Origin: CBDDCQ01 sp965226285 | GTDB taxonomy: Bacteria > Bacteroidota > Bacteroidia > Flavobacteriales > Ichthyobacteriaceae | DNA: 64,000 bases | Direction: 5' to 3' | Assembly (NCBI GenBank): GCA_965226285.1 | Contig: CBDDCQ010000006.1 | Location: forward strand, 930,001-994,000 | Shown: in pieces, positions 55,201 to 62,760 of the stretch | Layout: every line of letters begins with the position of its first letter | How positions within the stretch are numbered: position 1 is the first letter of the stretch | Position numbers and translations under genes: made by a program | The notes under the pieces: model-generated | Databases searched by the model: none | What the model saw: only the letters and a program-made list of their open reading frames with translations | What the model was told of the DNA's origin: nothing

Positions 55201-55934
55201 ATATTTTTAGTTTGGTAATAATCTGATTTATGGTACTCTTTAGGTGCAAACTGTTCTACTTTTGAAGACTTTATAAAAGCTACATTGTCTTTATAAGCCG
55301 ATACAATTCCATTAGAGTTTTGTTCAGAAGTCTTTTTGATCAATTTAAAAAGAGAATGAGGTTTCTCTTGCCCGTCTATAATAAATTTACCATTAAAAAT
55401 TTTATGACGACAATGTTCTGAATTTACTTGAGAAAAACCAAATATCTCTGCATCGGTAAGTTTTCTACCTAATTTTTTACTCAAACCATCTAAATATGCT
55501 ATTTCATCATCGCTTAACGCTAGCCCCTGTTGAATATTATATATAGCAATATCATCTATCTCTAGTACTTCTTCTCTTTTTCTTGTTACTTCAAAGGTAT
55601 CTTGATTTAACTGCTCATACATACGAGAAACCATTACATCATAAGGAGTATTTTTATCTTCTACCTTAAAAAACTCTTCTATTCTCTCTATACCTTGAAT
55701 ACCCATATTTTGGGTAATTTCTACTGCGTTAGTACTCCAAGGAGAAATCATCTCAGCGGGAGGACCTATAAAAAAGCCTTTTACTGACGATTCATTCATC
55801 TTATGGGCGTCTCCAAAAAGCCATATTAACTTTTCTATATCATATTTTGATAACTCACTCGCTAACTGTACAACAAATACATTTTTGTTTTTTCCCGCGT
55901 AAAATGATAACATACTTAGCTTTTTTAACAACAA
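52224..55934 (-). CDS. purL: Phosphoribosylformylglycinamidine synthase, single-chain
   Basis: A 1236-residue FGAM synthase of the large type, with an N-terminal PurS-like part, two ATP-binding AIR-synthase-like halves and a C-terminal glutaminase. Visible are FGFSQVNSEHCRHKIFNGKF, GEIRDRLAGGKGSLPLAGT, GAGGHLNCLSELIEETGG, the glutaminase nucleophile in SLGVCNGCQLF and the terminal MMPHLERSTFSWNW. All catalytic parts are present. The start could also be the Met eight codons in (MLSFYAGKNKN). In PurN's absence the upstream GAR formylation needs another enzyme. Confidence 0.97.
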   Translation of the reverse strand: MLLKKLSMLSFYAGKNKNVFVVQLASELSKYDIEKLIWLFGDAHKMNESSVKGFFIGPPAEMISPWSTNAVEITQNMGIQGIERIEEFFKVEDKNTPYDVMVSRMYEQLNQDTFEVTRKREEVLEIDDIAIYNIQQGLALSDDEIAYLDGLSKKLGRKLTDAEIFGFSQVNSEHCRHKIFNGKFIIDGQEKPHSLFKLIKKTSEQNSNGIVSAYKDNVAFIKSSKVEQFAPKEYHKSDYYQTKNINAVISLKAETHNFPTTVEPFNGAATGSGGEIRDRLAGGKGSLPLAGTAVYMTPYSRVKKGKQWEENLEPRPWLYQTPLDILIKASNGASDFGNKFGQPLISGSILTFEHSQQNKKYGFDKVIMLAGGVGFGKEEEAQKGSPKVGDKIVILGGDNYRIGMGGGAVSSIDTGQLDNKIELNAIQRSNPEMQKRVSNVIRAMVEQTHNPIVSVHDHGAGGHLNCLSELIEETGGNIDLDKLPVGDKTLSAKEIIGNESQERMGLVVKQEDVDILKQVADRERSPMFLVGEATDDHNFKFESKTTGEKPMDLRLEDMFGNTPKTIIKDETLKYTYTALEYIPHKIEYYLKQVLQLEAVACKDWLTNKVDRCVTGRVAKQQNTGALHLPLNDVGVVALDYRGEKGIATSIGHSPVSALIDTIAGSRNSIAEALTNIVWAPITDYIKGVSLSANWMWPCKNKGEDARLYQAVEGISNFAIELGINIPTGKDSLSMTQKYKEEVVYAPGTVIISAVAECSDVKNIVEPTLVNVEGNTIFYINLSDDDYKLGGSSFAQILNQLGNQAPTVKDAKKFVNAFNSIQQLIKQSKISAGHDISAGGMITTLLEMCFAQNHLGASIDVSVLGEEDSIKLLFAENSGLIFQVTDKTAVEQVLKQNGINYAIIGSANNKGIVSIRNGTQKIECDVATYRDIWYETSYLLDREQSGDRKAEERYENYKNQPLKFTFPRHFTGKLKDLGLDPNRKQFTGIKAAVIREKGSNSEREMAYAMYLAGFDVKDIHMTDLISGREDLTDVNFIVAVGGFSNSDVLGSAKGWAGAFKYNAKACKTLIDFFARKDTLSLGVCNGCQLFIELGLITPEHDEKPKVSHNDSHKFECGFISVDIPENNSVMLKSLAHSQLGIWAAHGEGKFYLPYGEQEYNIVGKYTYGEYPANPNGSDYNTMAMASKDGRHLVMMPHLERSTFSWNWANYPSNRKGDQVTPWIEAFVNARDWIRNND

Positions 55935-56020
55935 ATTTTAAGGTCTCTTAAAAATTAAACGTACGAAATTACGATAAAAATTTAAAACCCATCTTATGTT
56001 TTTTTAAGATAGCACATAGA

Positions 56021-56058
56021 AAACCAAAACACCTTTACTTTTAAAGGTGTTTTGGTTT
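56021..56058 (-). terminator. Strong hairpin after the TlpA gene
   Basis: A 17-bp perfect stem (AAACCAAAACACCTTTA and its complement) with a 4-base loop, 28 bases past the TlpA stop. On the minus strand it ends in a TTT(T)C stretch. It separates TlpA from purL. Confidence 0.75.
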
Positions 56059-56085
56059 GAATAAACTAGATTTACTCATACTTAT

Positions 56086-56859
56086 TTATTTTAAAGTTGA
56101 CTCAATAGCATCGTCTATGTTCTGTATAGTGTTAGGTGCTAAGCCTGTAGTTTCAAATACTACTTTTCCTTTAGGATCTACAACAATATGTGTAGGAAAT
56201 GCCATTACTTTAAAATTTTTAACTACTATCTGACTCTTAGGTACTATTTGATACTCAAATTTTTGAGTCTTTAAAAAGTCATTAACTTGGGATTTGGAAT
56301 CCAATCCTAAACCTAGAAAAACTACATTTTTTTTACTGTATTTGTCCACTAGTTTATTTAGGTCTGGTATTTCATCAATGCAAGGTTTACAAGCAATAAA
56401 CCAAAAATTAAGCACTACTGTTTTACCTTTTAAAGAAGCCGTATCCCACTTATTTCCATCAATGGTAGTAACACTAAACTCCGGAGCACTTTTGCCCTTT
56501 AATTTAGTTTTCATATTTCTTGCCTGTTTCATTTGCTCTTCCATTTGCTTTCTTTCTTGCTCAGTAGCATCTCTTAGCACTACTAGCTTTATTTTTCCAT
56601 CAGAACCCAAATAAAAATGGGGAGCTTTTTTTCCCTCCATTAGATCATTCATATGATCTTTTATTGAAATCAGGTCTCCTTTTAAATCATAAGTATCATA
56701 TTTATCTATCTGAATCCCTCCTGAAAGACTCATTAAATCTTGCGGAGTAGCTTTTTTCAACCCTTTTAATACTCGTTTTAGCTTGTCACTTTGCTGTGCA
56801 TAAGATAATATACTAAAACTCAAAACTACTAAGATCAGTTTTATTTTTATATTTGTCAT
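56086..56859 (-). CDS. TlpA-family thioredoxin-like protein
   Basis: A 257-residue exported redox protein. The signal peptide ends LSILSYAQ; an N-terminal helical domain of about 100 residues (DKLKRVLKGLKKATPQDLMS, EQERKQMEEQMKQARN) precedes the thioredoxin domain with active site FWFIACKPCIDEIPDLN (CxxC about residues 153-156) and the cis-Pro MAFPTHIVVD. The promoter box TAACTTTG lies at 56899-56906. The 5' end of this gene with its upstream region is duplicated at 57033-57179. Confidence 0.88.
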   Translation of the reverse strand: MTNIKIKLILVVLSFSILSYAQQSDKLKRVLKGLKKATPQDLMSLSGGIQIDKYDTYDLKGDLISIKDHMNDLMEGKKAPHFYLGSDGKIKLVVLRDATEQERKQMEEQMKQARNMKTKLKGKSAPEFSVTTIDGNKWDTASLKGKTVVLNFWFIACKPCIDEIPDLNKLVDKYSKKNVVFLGLGLDSKSQVNDFLKTQKFEYQIVPKSQIVVKNFKVMAFPTHIVVDPKGKVVFETTGLAPNTIQNIDDAIESTLK

Positions 56860-56898
56860 AATTGTATTTTAATTTATTAAAGATTAATATTATTTTTA

Positions 56899-56906
56899 CA
56901 AAGTTA
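56899..56906 (-). promoter_or_regulatory. -7 box (TAACTTTG on minus strand) of the TlpA gene
   Basis: CAAAGTTA on the plus strand is TAACTTTG on the coding strand, matching TAnnTTTG, 40 bases upstream of the start codon at 56859. Confidence 0.5.
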
Positions 56907-57032
56907 CTATAATTTTTTCAACATAGAAGAAAAAAATCAGTATAATCGTAGTTTAAATGTAGTTTAATATTCATTGAACTGTATAAATTTATGTTCTAAA
57001 TTTGCACGAAAAATACTTTTAAAATCTGAATC

Positions 57033-57179
57033 TCTCCTGAAAGACTCATTAAATCTTGCGGAGTAGCTTTTTTCAACCCTTTTAATACTCGTTTTAACTT
57101 GTCACTCTGCTGTGCGTAAGCATAATATACTAAAACTCAAAAAAACTACTAAGATCAATTTTATTTTTATATTTGTCAT
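57033..57179 (-). pseudogene. Duplicated, frameshifted 5' fragment of the TlpA gene
   Basis: MTNIKIKLILVVFLSFSIL, then a frameshift, then the nucleotide sequence for KLKRVLKGLKKATPQDLMSL, about 95% identical to the intact gene. It stops where the intergenic copy upstream of the nitroreductase begins again. The duplicated unit also carried the intergenic promoter region (compare 56970-57025 with 57240-57290). Confidence 0.88.
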
Positions 57180-57258
57180 AATTGTATTTTTTTAAAGATT
57201 AGATATTATTCTTACTAAAGTTACTATAATTTTTTCACAACTGTATAAATTTATATCC

Positions 57259-57266
57259 TAAATTTG
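57259..57266 (+). promoter_or_regulatory. -7 box (TAAATTTG) of the nitroreductase gene
   Basis: TAAATTTG fits TAnnTTTG, 22 bases before the start codon. The duplicated copy of the same segment lies near 56996-57003, where it no longer leads to a gene because the ATG is CTG. Confidence 0.5.
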
Positions 57267-57287
57267 CACGAAAAATACTTTTAAAAT

Positions 57288-57917
57288 ATGAATATTATAG
57301 ATATATTATCCAAAAGATACTCTGTAAAAGAATTCGATAAAAATAAAATGATCCCTCAAAATAAACTGGACACTCTTATTAAAGGGATGAGTCTTACTCC
57401 TTCATCTTATGGGCTAGAACCTTACAGACTTGTAATTGTAGAAAATAGAGAAATACGAAAAAAATTGGTAGAACATTCATATAACCAAAATCAAGTTGTT
57501 GATTCCTCACATTTGGTGGTCATCTGTAGAGAAAAAAACATAAATGAAGAATTTGTAAATCGTTATATTAAAAATATTTCAAGAATCAGGCAAAAAAATT
57601 TAGAAGATTTACAAACGCATAAAAATGTGCTTTTATCATTTGTAAATAACTCTACAGAAGAAAAAATAAAAAATTGGGCTACTCAACAGGCATTTATTGT
57701 ATTAGGAAATCTACTTACTATATGCGCTATAGAAGGTGTAGATGCTTGCCCAATGGGAGGATTTACACCCCAAAAATACGATGAAATATTAGGGCTAAAT
57801 TCTATGGGATTGCAATCTTTGGTATTAGCAGCCATAGGTTATAGGAGTTCATCTGATAAATACCAATACTTAGCCAAAGTAAGACGACCTATAGATGATA
57901 TAATCGTAAATCTATAG
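57288..57917 (+). CDS. Nitroreductase-family NAD(P)H:flavin oxidoreductase
   Basis: A 209-residue FMN enzyme of the NfsB/FRase I group. The FMN-binding SKRYSVKEFDKN at the N-terminus, LTPSSYGLEPYRLVIVENRE, and the C-terminal DACPMGGFTPQKYDEILGL and LAAIGYRSSSDKYQ are typical. It reduces quinones or nitro-compounds with NAD(P)H; the physiological substrate is unknown. Own promoter at 57259; a strong hairpin follows at 58115. Confidence 0.9.
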   Translation: MNIIDILSKRYSVKEFDKNKMIPQNKLDTLIKGMSLTPSSYGLEPYRLVIVENREIRKKLVEHSYNQNQVVDSSHLVVICREKNINEEFVNRYIKNISRIRQKNLEDLQTHKNVLLSFVNNSTEEKIKNWATQQAFIVLGNLLTICAIEGVDACPMGGFTPQKYDEILGLNSMGLQSLVLAAIGYRSSSDKYQYLAKVRRPIDDIIVNL

Positions 57918-58077
57918 TTTATTATGATACAAATAAATATTAATTTGGCAAGCGTTTTGTGGTGATTTTACTAATAAATGAGGTGTTATGGTGTAATATA
58001 TAATTATGATATTTAAGTTAAAATATAAAATTAAAAAATTTTTAATTTTTTTCTTGTTAGTAATTAAAATATAATAT

Positions 58078-58085
58078 TATCTTTG
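58078..58085 (+). promoter_or_regulatory. Promoter-like TATCTTTG upstream of the hairpin and riboswitch
   Basis: TATCTTTG matches TAnnTTTG and a TTG lies at 58054-58056, 21 bases upstream. Transcription would run into the hairpin at 58115 and, if it reads through, into the cobalamin riboswitch. Confidence 0.45.
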
Positions 58086-58114
58086 CAAAATAATGTTTTT
58101 TTAAAACTAAATTT

Positions 58115-58153
58115 CCAAAAACACCCTATTACACACCATTAGGGTGTTTTTGG
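58115..58153. terminator. Strong bidirectional hairpin terminator
   Basis: CCAAAAACACCCTA, an 11-base loop, then TAGGGTGTTTTTGG followed by TTTAAATT. It may end the nitroreductase transcript about 200 bases after its stop codon. Confidence 0.75.
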
Positions 58154-58237
58154 TTTAAATTATAATCAGAGATTTAAAAAATAATTAATATTTGTTGACA
58201 ATAGTACCTGCTAAGCCTCTTAACAATGCTCAAATGT

Positions 58238-58432
58238 GCAAGTCTTAGTGTCTTTAGGCAAGTGCCAATATTATATATAGATAAAACCTTAAAGTGGAAT
58301 CCGTGTACAAATCCGGAACTATCTCCGTAGCTGTAAGTTTCATACAAAAATCTTTTCAGCATTATACCCCTGTTTTCAATATGAAAATGGGAAGGTATAA
58401 AAAGATGAAACAAGTTTAGAATATCCGCCGCA
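58238..58432 (+). promoter_or_regulatory. Cobalamin (B12) riboswitch without a downstream target gene
   Basis: The conserved core is readable in order. The GGCAAGTGCC entry stem is near 58257-58265. GGAATCCGTGTACAAATCC is at 58294-58314 (consensus GGGAAnnnGGTGnAAnTCC). GGAACTATCTCCGTAGCTGTAA, slightly changed from the Bacteroidota form CTATCCCCGTAGCTGTAA, follows to 58336. ATGGGAAGG is at 58387, and a final GTTTAGAATATCCGCCG leads into 58432. In relatives it sits ahead of btuB-type TonB receptors or B12 genes. Here the next coding sequence, 290 bases on, is a broken lipoprotein, and decayed pdxH sequence lies between. Slight departures from consensus (GGGAA to TGGAA, one extra base in the GTG loop) hint at decay. 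Confidence 0.75.
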
Positions 58433-58589
58433 AATATGATAATTTGAACTTTCGGACGAAAAGTGAAAATTGTACATAAATTTCAAAATCTTTTCTTTCA
58501 ATCATCATAAAGATGACTCATTACAAAAATTCTGCTGTTCAACTGGTATAAATAAATTTTTACATCGGGTGTGAAAATAAATGAAAATA

Positions 58590-58705
58590 AATTTGTAACT
58601 TTGTAAAAAAGTAGTTCAAAATTATTTTGAAAAAAGTAATTTATATGACGAAATAAGTAATATGAAAATCAAATAAAAACTGGAAAATTTATAGGATTTT
58701 TCCTA
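58590..58705 (+). pseudogene. Relic of a second pdxH: promoter and last codons only
   Basis: GTAACTTTGTAAAAAAGTAGTTCAA-type sequence at 58595-58620 matches the region upstream of pdxH (60715-60740). AAATCAAATAAAAACTGGAA and the bases after it at 58666-58700 match the last codons of pdxH (SNENWKIYRVAP, 61355-61396), with the stop region CCTAAATTTA shared. Everything between has been deleted. The TAACTTTG promoter box here is closer to consensus than the one ahead of intact pdxH. Confidence 0.75.
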
Positions 58706-58717
58706 AATTTACTTATT

Positions 58718-60653
58718 ATGATAAAAAATATCACGTTCTATATTATTATATTTTATTTATTTTATAACTGTAGTGCTGATGTTAAGTTAGTAGAAATAGA
58801 GAAGGAAAGTGCCATAAAAAACGTAGTTTTAACCAATTCCACTATATCTGCTAAAATTATTTCAGGTTCTCATCACATCAAAGAATATGGCATTAGTCTA
58901 AAATTAAATACTCAAAAAAATACAATAAAAGTTAAATTAGGAAGTTTAACCAGAGATCATATAAAAGACTTCTCCTACACCTTTGAAAAACTAAAGTACA
59001 ATAGCACTTATGAAATTCTTATTTATCTAAAAACAGATAAAAATAAAGTTATTTACTCCAAAAAATTCCAAATTAAAACCAAACCCCTCGAGTTAATTGC
59101 TCCTATAAACAATTTTTCTACCATTTGGACACAATACTTAGACCTAGAATGGCACGCTACTAAAGATGAAAAATATGATATTTACATTGGTAATTCTACC
59201 CATGACCTAAACAATGTGATTCAAAACCACGCCACAGGAAAATATACTTTTTCGATCCCTGAAAATTTCACGATAGTAAATGCTACACAAAAATACTATT
59301 GGCAAATTACTGCTAAAGATAACCAGCAAATGGACAAAAAATATCAGGTGGTATAGAGATAAAAAGGTACGTCGTAGATATAACGATAAAAAATCTTATA
59401 CTGATAACTCTGGAATATACTACTGGCAAATCGTTGCCAAAACTGTATAGGTTTTCCAATAAAAATATTCTTGAAGTAGGTGTATATTTTTCTAAAGGTG
59501 CGATACAAAGCCCCCAAGTAAAATCAGACCCATTAATTACTTCAAATGAAAAACCTATAGAGATAAAAAGGTACGTCGTAGATATAACGATAAAAAATCT
59601 TATACCCTGTATAGGTTTTCCAATAAAAATATTCTTGAAGTAGGTGTATATTTTTCTAAAGGTGCGATACCAAAGCCCCAAGTAAAATCAGACCCATTAA
59701 TTACTTCAAATGAAAAACCTATACATCCCGCTAAGGTATTTATCAAAAATAGAGGGTATGAAGGATCAATACTCCAAGCCTATCATAGCGCATTTGCCGA
59801 GTGGCTTATTAATGATAATGGATGGAAATTAATATATCAATGGTATAGAGATAACATACCTATAACTCATGCCAATAAAAAAACTTATAAGGTTACCTCT
59901 TCAGATATTGGGTCTCAAATTACAGTAAAGTGTACTATAGTTCATCAAGGATACATAGGTCCTTCTAGCACCTCTGCCCCTCTTTTCATAAAATCTATAT
60001 GGGCAAAAGACGTTATAGACAACATGACTACAGACGGTATTTCTACCAAATCCATACAAATCAAACACCATATAGGTGATAAAAATATGGTAACCAAAGA
60101 TTATAAAATTATCCGACGAACCATATCTGGAAAAGCATACTATATGTTAGACAGAAACTTAGGAGCAGATAAACAGCCTATCGACATAAATGATGGCATA
60201 AACTGTGGGTACTACTATCAATGGGGAAGAGAAGAAGATGGGCATCAACTCAAAAACTCTGCAACTATATTTAACCGTTATGATACTAAACCAGAAGAAA
60301 GACGCAAGAAATTTTCACGAGACTCTGGTGGTCAATGGTACGGAAGAGGGTATCAAGCAGATGCTTGGTTTAGAAATTCTGTTTGCCCTGCAGGCTGGCA
60401 TGTTCCAAGCAACCATGAATGGACCGACATTATAAATGATACCAATATATTAGATTGGTACACTAAATGGAAAATCTCCAAATGTGGATTTAGAAATTAT
60501 TGGGTAGCAGGTCTTTATGGGCAAGGCGCAGAGTATCAATATTGGAGTAGAACAATACGAAGCCATCAACACGTATATTATAATAGAGGCGACTCATTAC
60601 AAAACTTTTACGGTTCTCAAGGAATACCCGTAAGATGTATAAGAATAGAATAA
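58718..60653 (+). pseudogene. Broken surface lipoprotein with Ig-like and FISUMP domains
   Basis: It starts MIKNITFYIIIFYLFYNC, a lipoprotein signal peptide, then fibronectin-III-like sequence (ISAKIISGSHHIKEYGISLK; YWQITAKDNQQMDKKYQV) to a stop at 59354. One frame over it continues WYRDKKVRRRYNDKKSYT, is interrupted by a 204-base duplication, and from about 59550 is open to 60653: an Ig-like domain (LIYQWYRDNIPITHANKKTY, TSSDIGSQITVKCTIVHQGY) and a C-terminal FISUMP domain (YYMLDRNLGADKQP, YYQWGREEDGHQ, CPAGWHVPSNHEW, GIPVRCIRIE). FISUMP proteins are surface or secreted, of unknown role. A re-initiated product from the ATG at 60024 would lack an export signal, so the gene is most likely inactive. 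Confidence 0.82.
59354..59723. repeat. Internal 204-bp duplication in the FISUMP lipoprotein gene
   Basis: TAGAGATAAAAAGGTACGTC and the following 28 bases recur at 59354 and 59558. TATAGGTTTTCCAATAAAAA and the following 94 bases recur at 59446 and 59610. The 44-base segment between the two blocks in the first copy (coding for DNSGIYYWQIVAKT) is missing from the second, leaving CCTG. Tandem duplication followed by deletion explains the pattern. Confidence 0.85.
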
Positions 60654-60751
60654 CAGTATAAAAACTTGGTAAACTTTAGTGAAGAATTGCTATATTTAGC
60701 ATAAATAATTTTTGCACCTTTGTAAAAAATAGTTCAATGAGTTTAATATAA

Positions 60752-61396
60752 ATGAATAGAGATTTAAGCAACTATAGACAAGAATATTGTAATGAACACT
60801 TGAGCATAAGCTCTGTTGATAAATGCCCTATGATGCAATTTTCAAAATGGTTTACCCAAGCAGAACAACATCAAAAAGTTGCAGAACCCAATGTAATGAA
60901 CTTATCTACCATAGATAGATCTGGTTTTCCTATATCTAGAATTGTACTACTCAAAGGGTTTGGTACAGATGGATTCATATTTTATACTAATTATCATAGT
61001 ACTAAAGGTAAAAATATAGCGCAAAATCACAAAGTAGCCTTAAATTTTTTATGGCTACCCATGGAGAGACAAGTATGTATCAAAGGAATCGCCTCAAAAG
61101 TAAGTGCTAAAACTTCAGATGAATATTTTTTATCTCGCCCTATAGATAGCCAAATAGGGGCTTGGATTTCTCCTCAAAGTAAAAAAATTGAGAACAGAAA
61201 AGTAATTGAGAAAAGGCAACAAATATTTAAACAAAAATTTGCAACTCAGCCTATGTATCGCCCTGAACACTGGGGAGGATACATTGTAAAACCCTTAAAA
61301 ATAGAGTTTTGGCAAGGACGAAAAAGTAGATTGCACGATAGAATAGTATATGAAAAATCAAATGAAAACTGGAAAATTTATAGAGTTGCTCCCTAA
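60752..61396 (+). CDS. pdxH: Pyridoxine/pyridoxamine 5'-phosphate oxidase
   Basis: A 214-residue FMN enzyme that makes PLP from PNP or PMP. Motifs are EPNVMNLSTIDRSGFPISR, IVLLKGFGTDGFIFYTNYHS, RQVCIKGIASKVS, SQIGAWISPQSK and the C-terminal EFWQGRKSRLHDRIVYE with the PLP-binding RxH. All functional positions are present. It lies between two copies of the lipoprotein gene (one long and broken, one reduced to its 5' end), and a relic of its own copy lies at 58590. Confidence 0.96.
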   Translation: MNRDLSNYRQEYCNEHLSISSVDKCPMMQFSKWFTQAEQHQKVAEPNVMNLSTIDRSGFPISRIVLLKGFGTDGFIFYTNYHSTKGKNIAQNHKVALNFLWLPMERQVCIKGIASKVSAKTSDEYFLSRPIDSQIGAWISPQSKKIENRKVIEKRQQIFKQKFATQPMYRPEHWGGYIVKPLKIEFWQGRKSRLHDRIVYEKSNENWKIYRVAP

Positions 61397-61409
61397 ATTT
61401 AAATTATTA

Positions 61410-61558
61410 TGATAAAAAATATTACTTTTATTATTATATTATATTTTATTTATTTTATAACTGTAGTGCCAATGTTAATTCAGTAGAAATAGAGACGGAA
61501 AGTGCCATAAAAAACGTAGTTTTAACCAATTCCACTATATCTGCTAAAATTATTAAGG
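61410..61558 (+). pseudogene. 5' fragment of a second copy of the lipoprotein gene
   Basis: ATGATAAAAAATATTACTTT and the following bases to GCTAAAATTATT at 61553 are about 90% identical to 58718-58857. It codes a signal peptide, a C and SANVNSVEIETESAIKNVV, but with an indel in the signal peptide. The copy is cut off abruptly at AAAATTATTAAGGGGG and joins the 3' end of korB. Confidence 0.85.
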
Positions 61559-61561
61559 GGG

Positions 61562-62581
61562 CTAATGAACCGTCCAAGTTCTCGGTCCTCTTAGCAGTTG
61601 ATCTATATCACCATTTCCCTTACCCTCTATAGATTGATTGATTTGGGCGATAAGGTCATCTTCATATACTGACCTATTCTCTTGATATATCACACCAAAA
61701 GGTCTTGGCAAACTATACTCATCTATAGGAGTTTCAAAAAAACTAATGAGTATATTAGCCTTTATTTTATCTTTTTCATCATGTACCCAAAGATCATCTA
61801 ATGTATATTTATCATTTTCTAAATTTACTACTTTAGGTATAAAGCCCTCTAAAACTACTCCTTTTTGTTTATTCTTTCCAAAAACTAAAGGTCTATCATG
61901 TTCCAAATATATCGTATTTTCTGTTTTATTACTTCGCTCAGTAAAGACATCAAAAGTACCATCGTTAAATACAATACAGTTTTGATATATTTCAAGCAGA
62001 GAAGTTCCCTTATGTCGATGCGTTCTGAGAAGAAGCTCCTTTAATCTCTTAGGATCTTTATCTACTCCTCTGGCTATAAAAGAAGCCCCTGCACCCATAG
62101 CCAAAGACAGTGGATTAAATGGTTGCTCTATAGTACCTTGAGGAGAAGATTTAGTTTTTAACCCTCGCTTGGAAGTAGGAGAATACTGTCCTTTAGTAAG
62201 CCCGTATATTTCATTGTTAAATAGCAAAATATTAGCATCTATATTTCTTCTGAGCAAATGTATTAAATGGTTACCTCCAATAGAGAGTCCATCTCCATCT
62301 CCAGTAACTATCCAAACACTTAAACTGGGATTAGCTATTTTTAGTCCACTGGCTATAGCAGTAGCTCGCCCATGTATGCTGTGCATACCATAAGTATCCA
62401 TATAATATGGAAAACGAGACGAACAACCTATACCTGATATAAATACTATATCCTCCTTAGGCACACCTATCAAAGGCATTACAGCTTGTACCTGTTTAAG
62501 TATGGAATAATCACCACACCCCGGACACCATTTAATGTCTTGATCTGATGCAAAATCTTTTGCTACTAATTTTTGCTCCAT
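61562..62581 (-). CDS. korB: 2-oxoacid:ferredoxin oxidoreductase, beta subunit
   Basis: A 339-residue TPP-binding subunit that decarboxylates a 2-oxoacid (2-oxoglutarate in KorAB) and passes electrons to ferredoxin. Seen are WCPGCGDYSILKQVQ (CxxC cluster ligands), SGIGCSSRFPYYMDTYG, the TPP motif WIVTGDGDGLSIGGNH with the partner Asn in NNEIYGLTKGQYSP. Length is typical. In most relatives korA lies directly upstream on the same strand; here the upstream DNA is a repeat-rich spacer and a four-helix-bundle gene, so the alpha subunit must be elsewhere or absent. The 3' end abuts a truncated gene copy. Confidence 0.93.
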   Translation of the reverse strand: MEQKLVAKDFASDQDIKWCPGCGDYSILKQVQAVMPLIGVPKEDIVFISGIGCSSRFPYYMDTYGMHSIHGRATAIASGLKIANPSLSVWIVTGDGDGLSIGGNHLIHLLRRNIDANILLFNNEIYGLTKGQYSPTSKRGLKTKSSPQGTIEQPFNPLSLAMGAGASFIARGVDKDPKRLKELLLRTHRHKGTSLLEIYQNCIVFNDGTFDVFTERSNKTENTIYLEHDRPLVFGKNKQKGVVLEGFIPKVVNLENDKYTLDDLWVHDEKDKIKANILISFFETPIDEYSLPRPFGVIYQENRSVYEDDLIAQINQSIEGKGNGDIDQLLRGPRTWTVH

Positions 62582-62760
62582 AATCCAGCAAATTTAATGA
62601 TTAATGATTAATTATTAATGGTTAATTATTAATTATTAATGGTGTTTTTATTTGATATTATTATTTGTGTTCCATAAGTGAGACACAAAATTAAAACTTT
62701 TATTTTTTATCACATTTTCCCTCATTAACCATTAATAATTAATAATTAACCATTAATAAT
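62582..62760. repeat. ATTAAT-rich repeat spacer with a start-codon copy of the four-helix-bundle gene
   Basis: Made of ATTAATAATTAACCATTAAT-type short repeats in both directions around 62595-62640 and 62722-62762. Between them (62648-62725, minus strand) is a 25-codon ORF whose first 11 residues MRENVIKNKSF equal the start of the four-helix-bundle gene, followed by unrelated NFVSHLWNTNNNIK. Confidence 0.75.

Noticed and set aside
58174..58413. Minus-strand ORF of 79 codons
   Set aside because: It is antisense to the conserved blocks of the cobalamin riboswitch, and its protein resembles nothing.
60205..60435. Plus-strand ORF of 76 codons in the FISUMP region
   Set aside because: It lies in another frame of the well-supported FISUMP domain.
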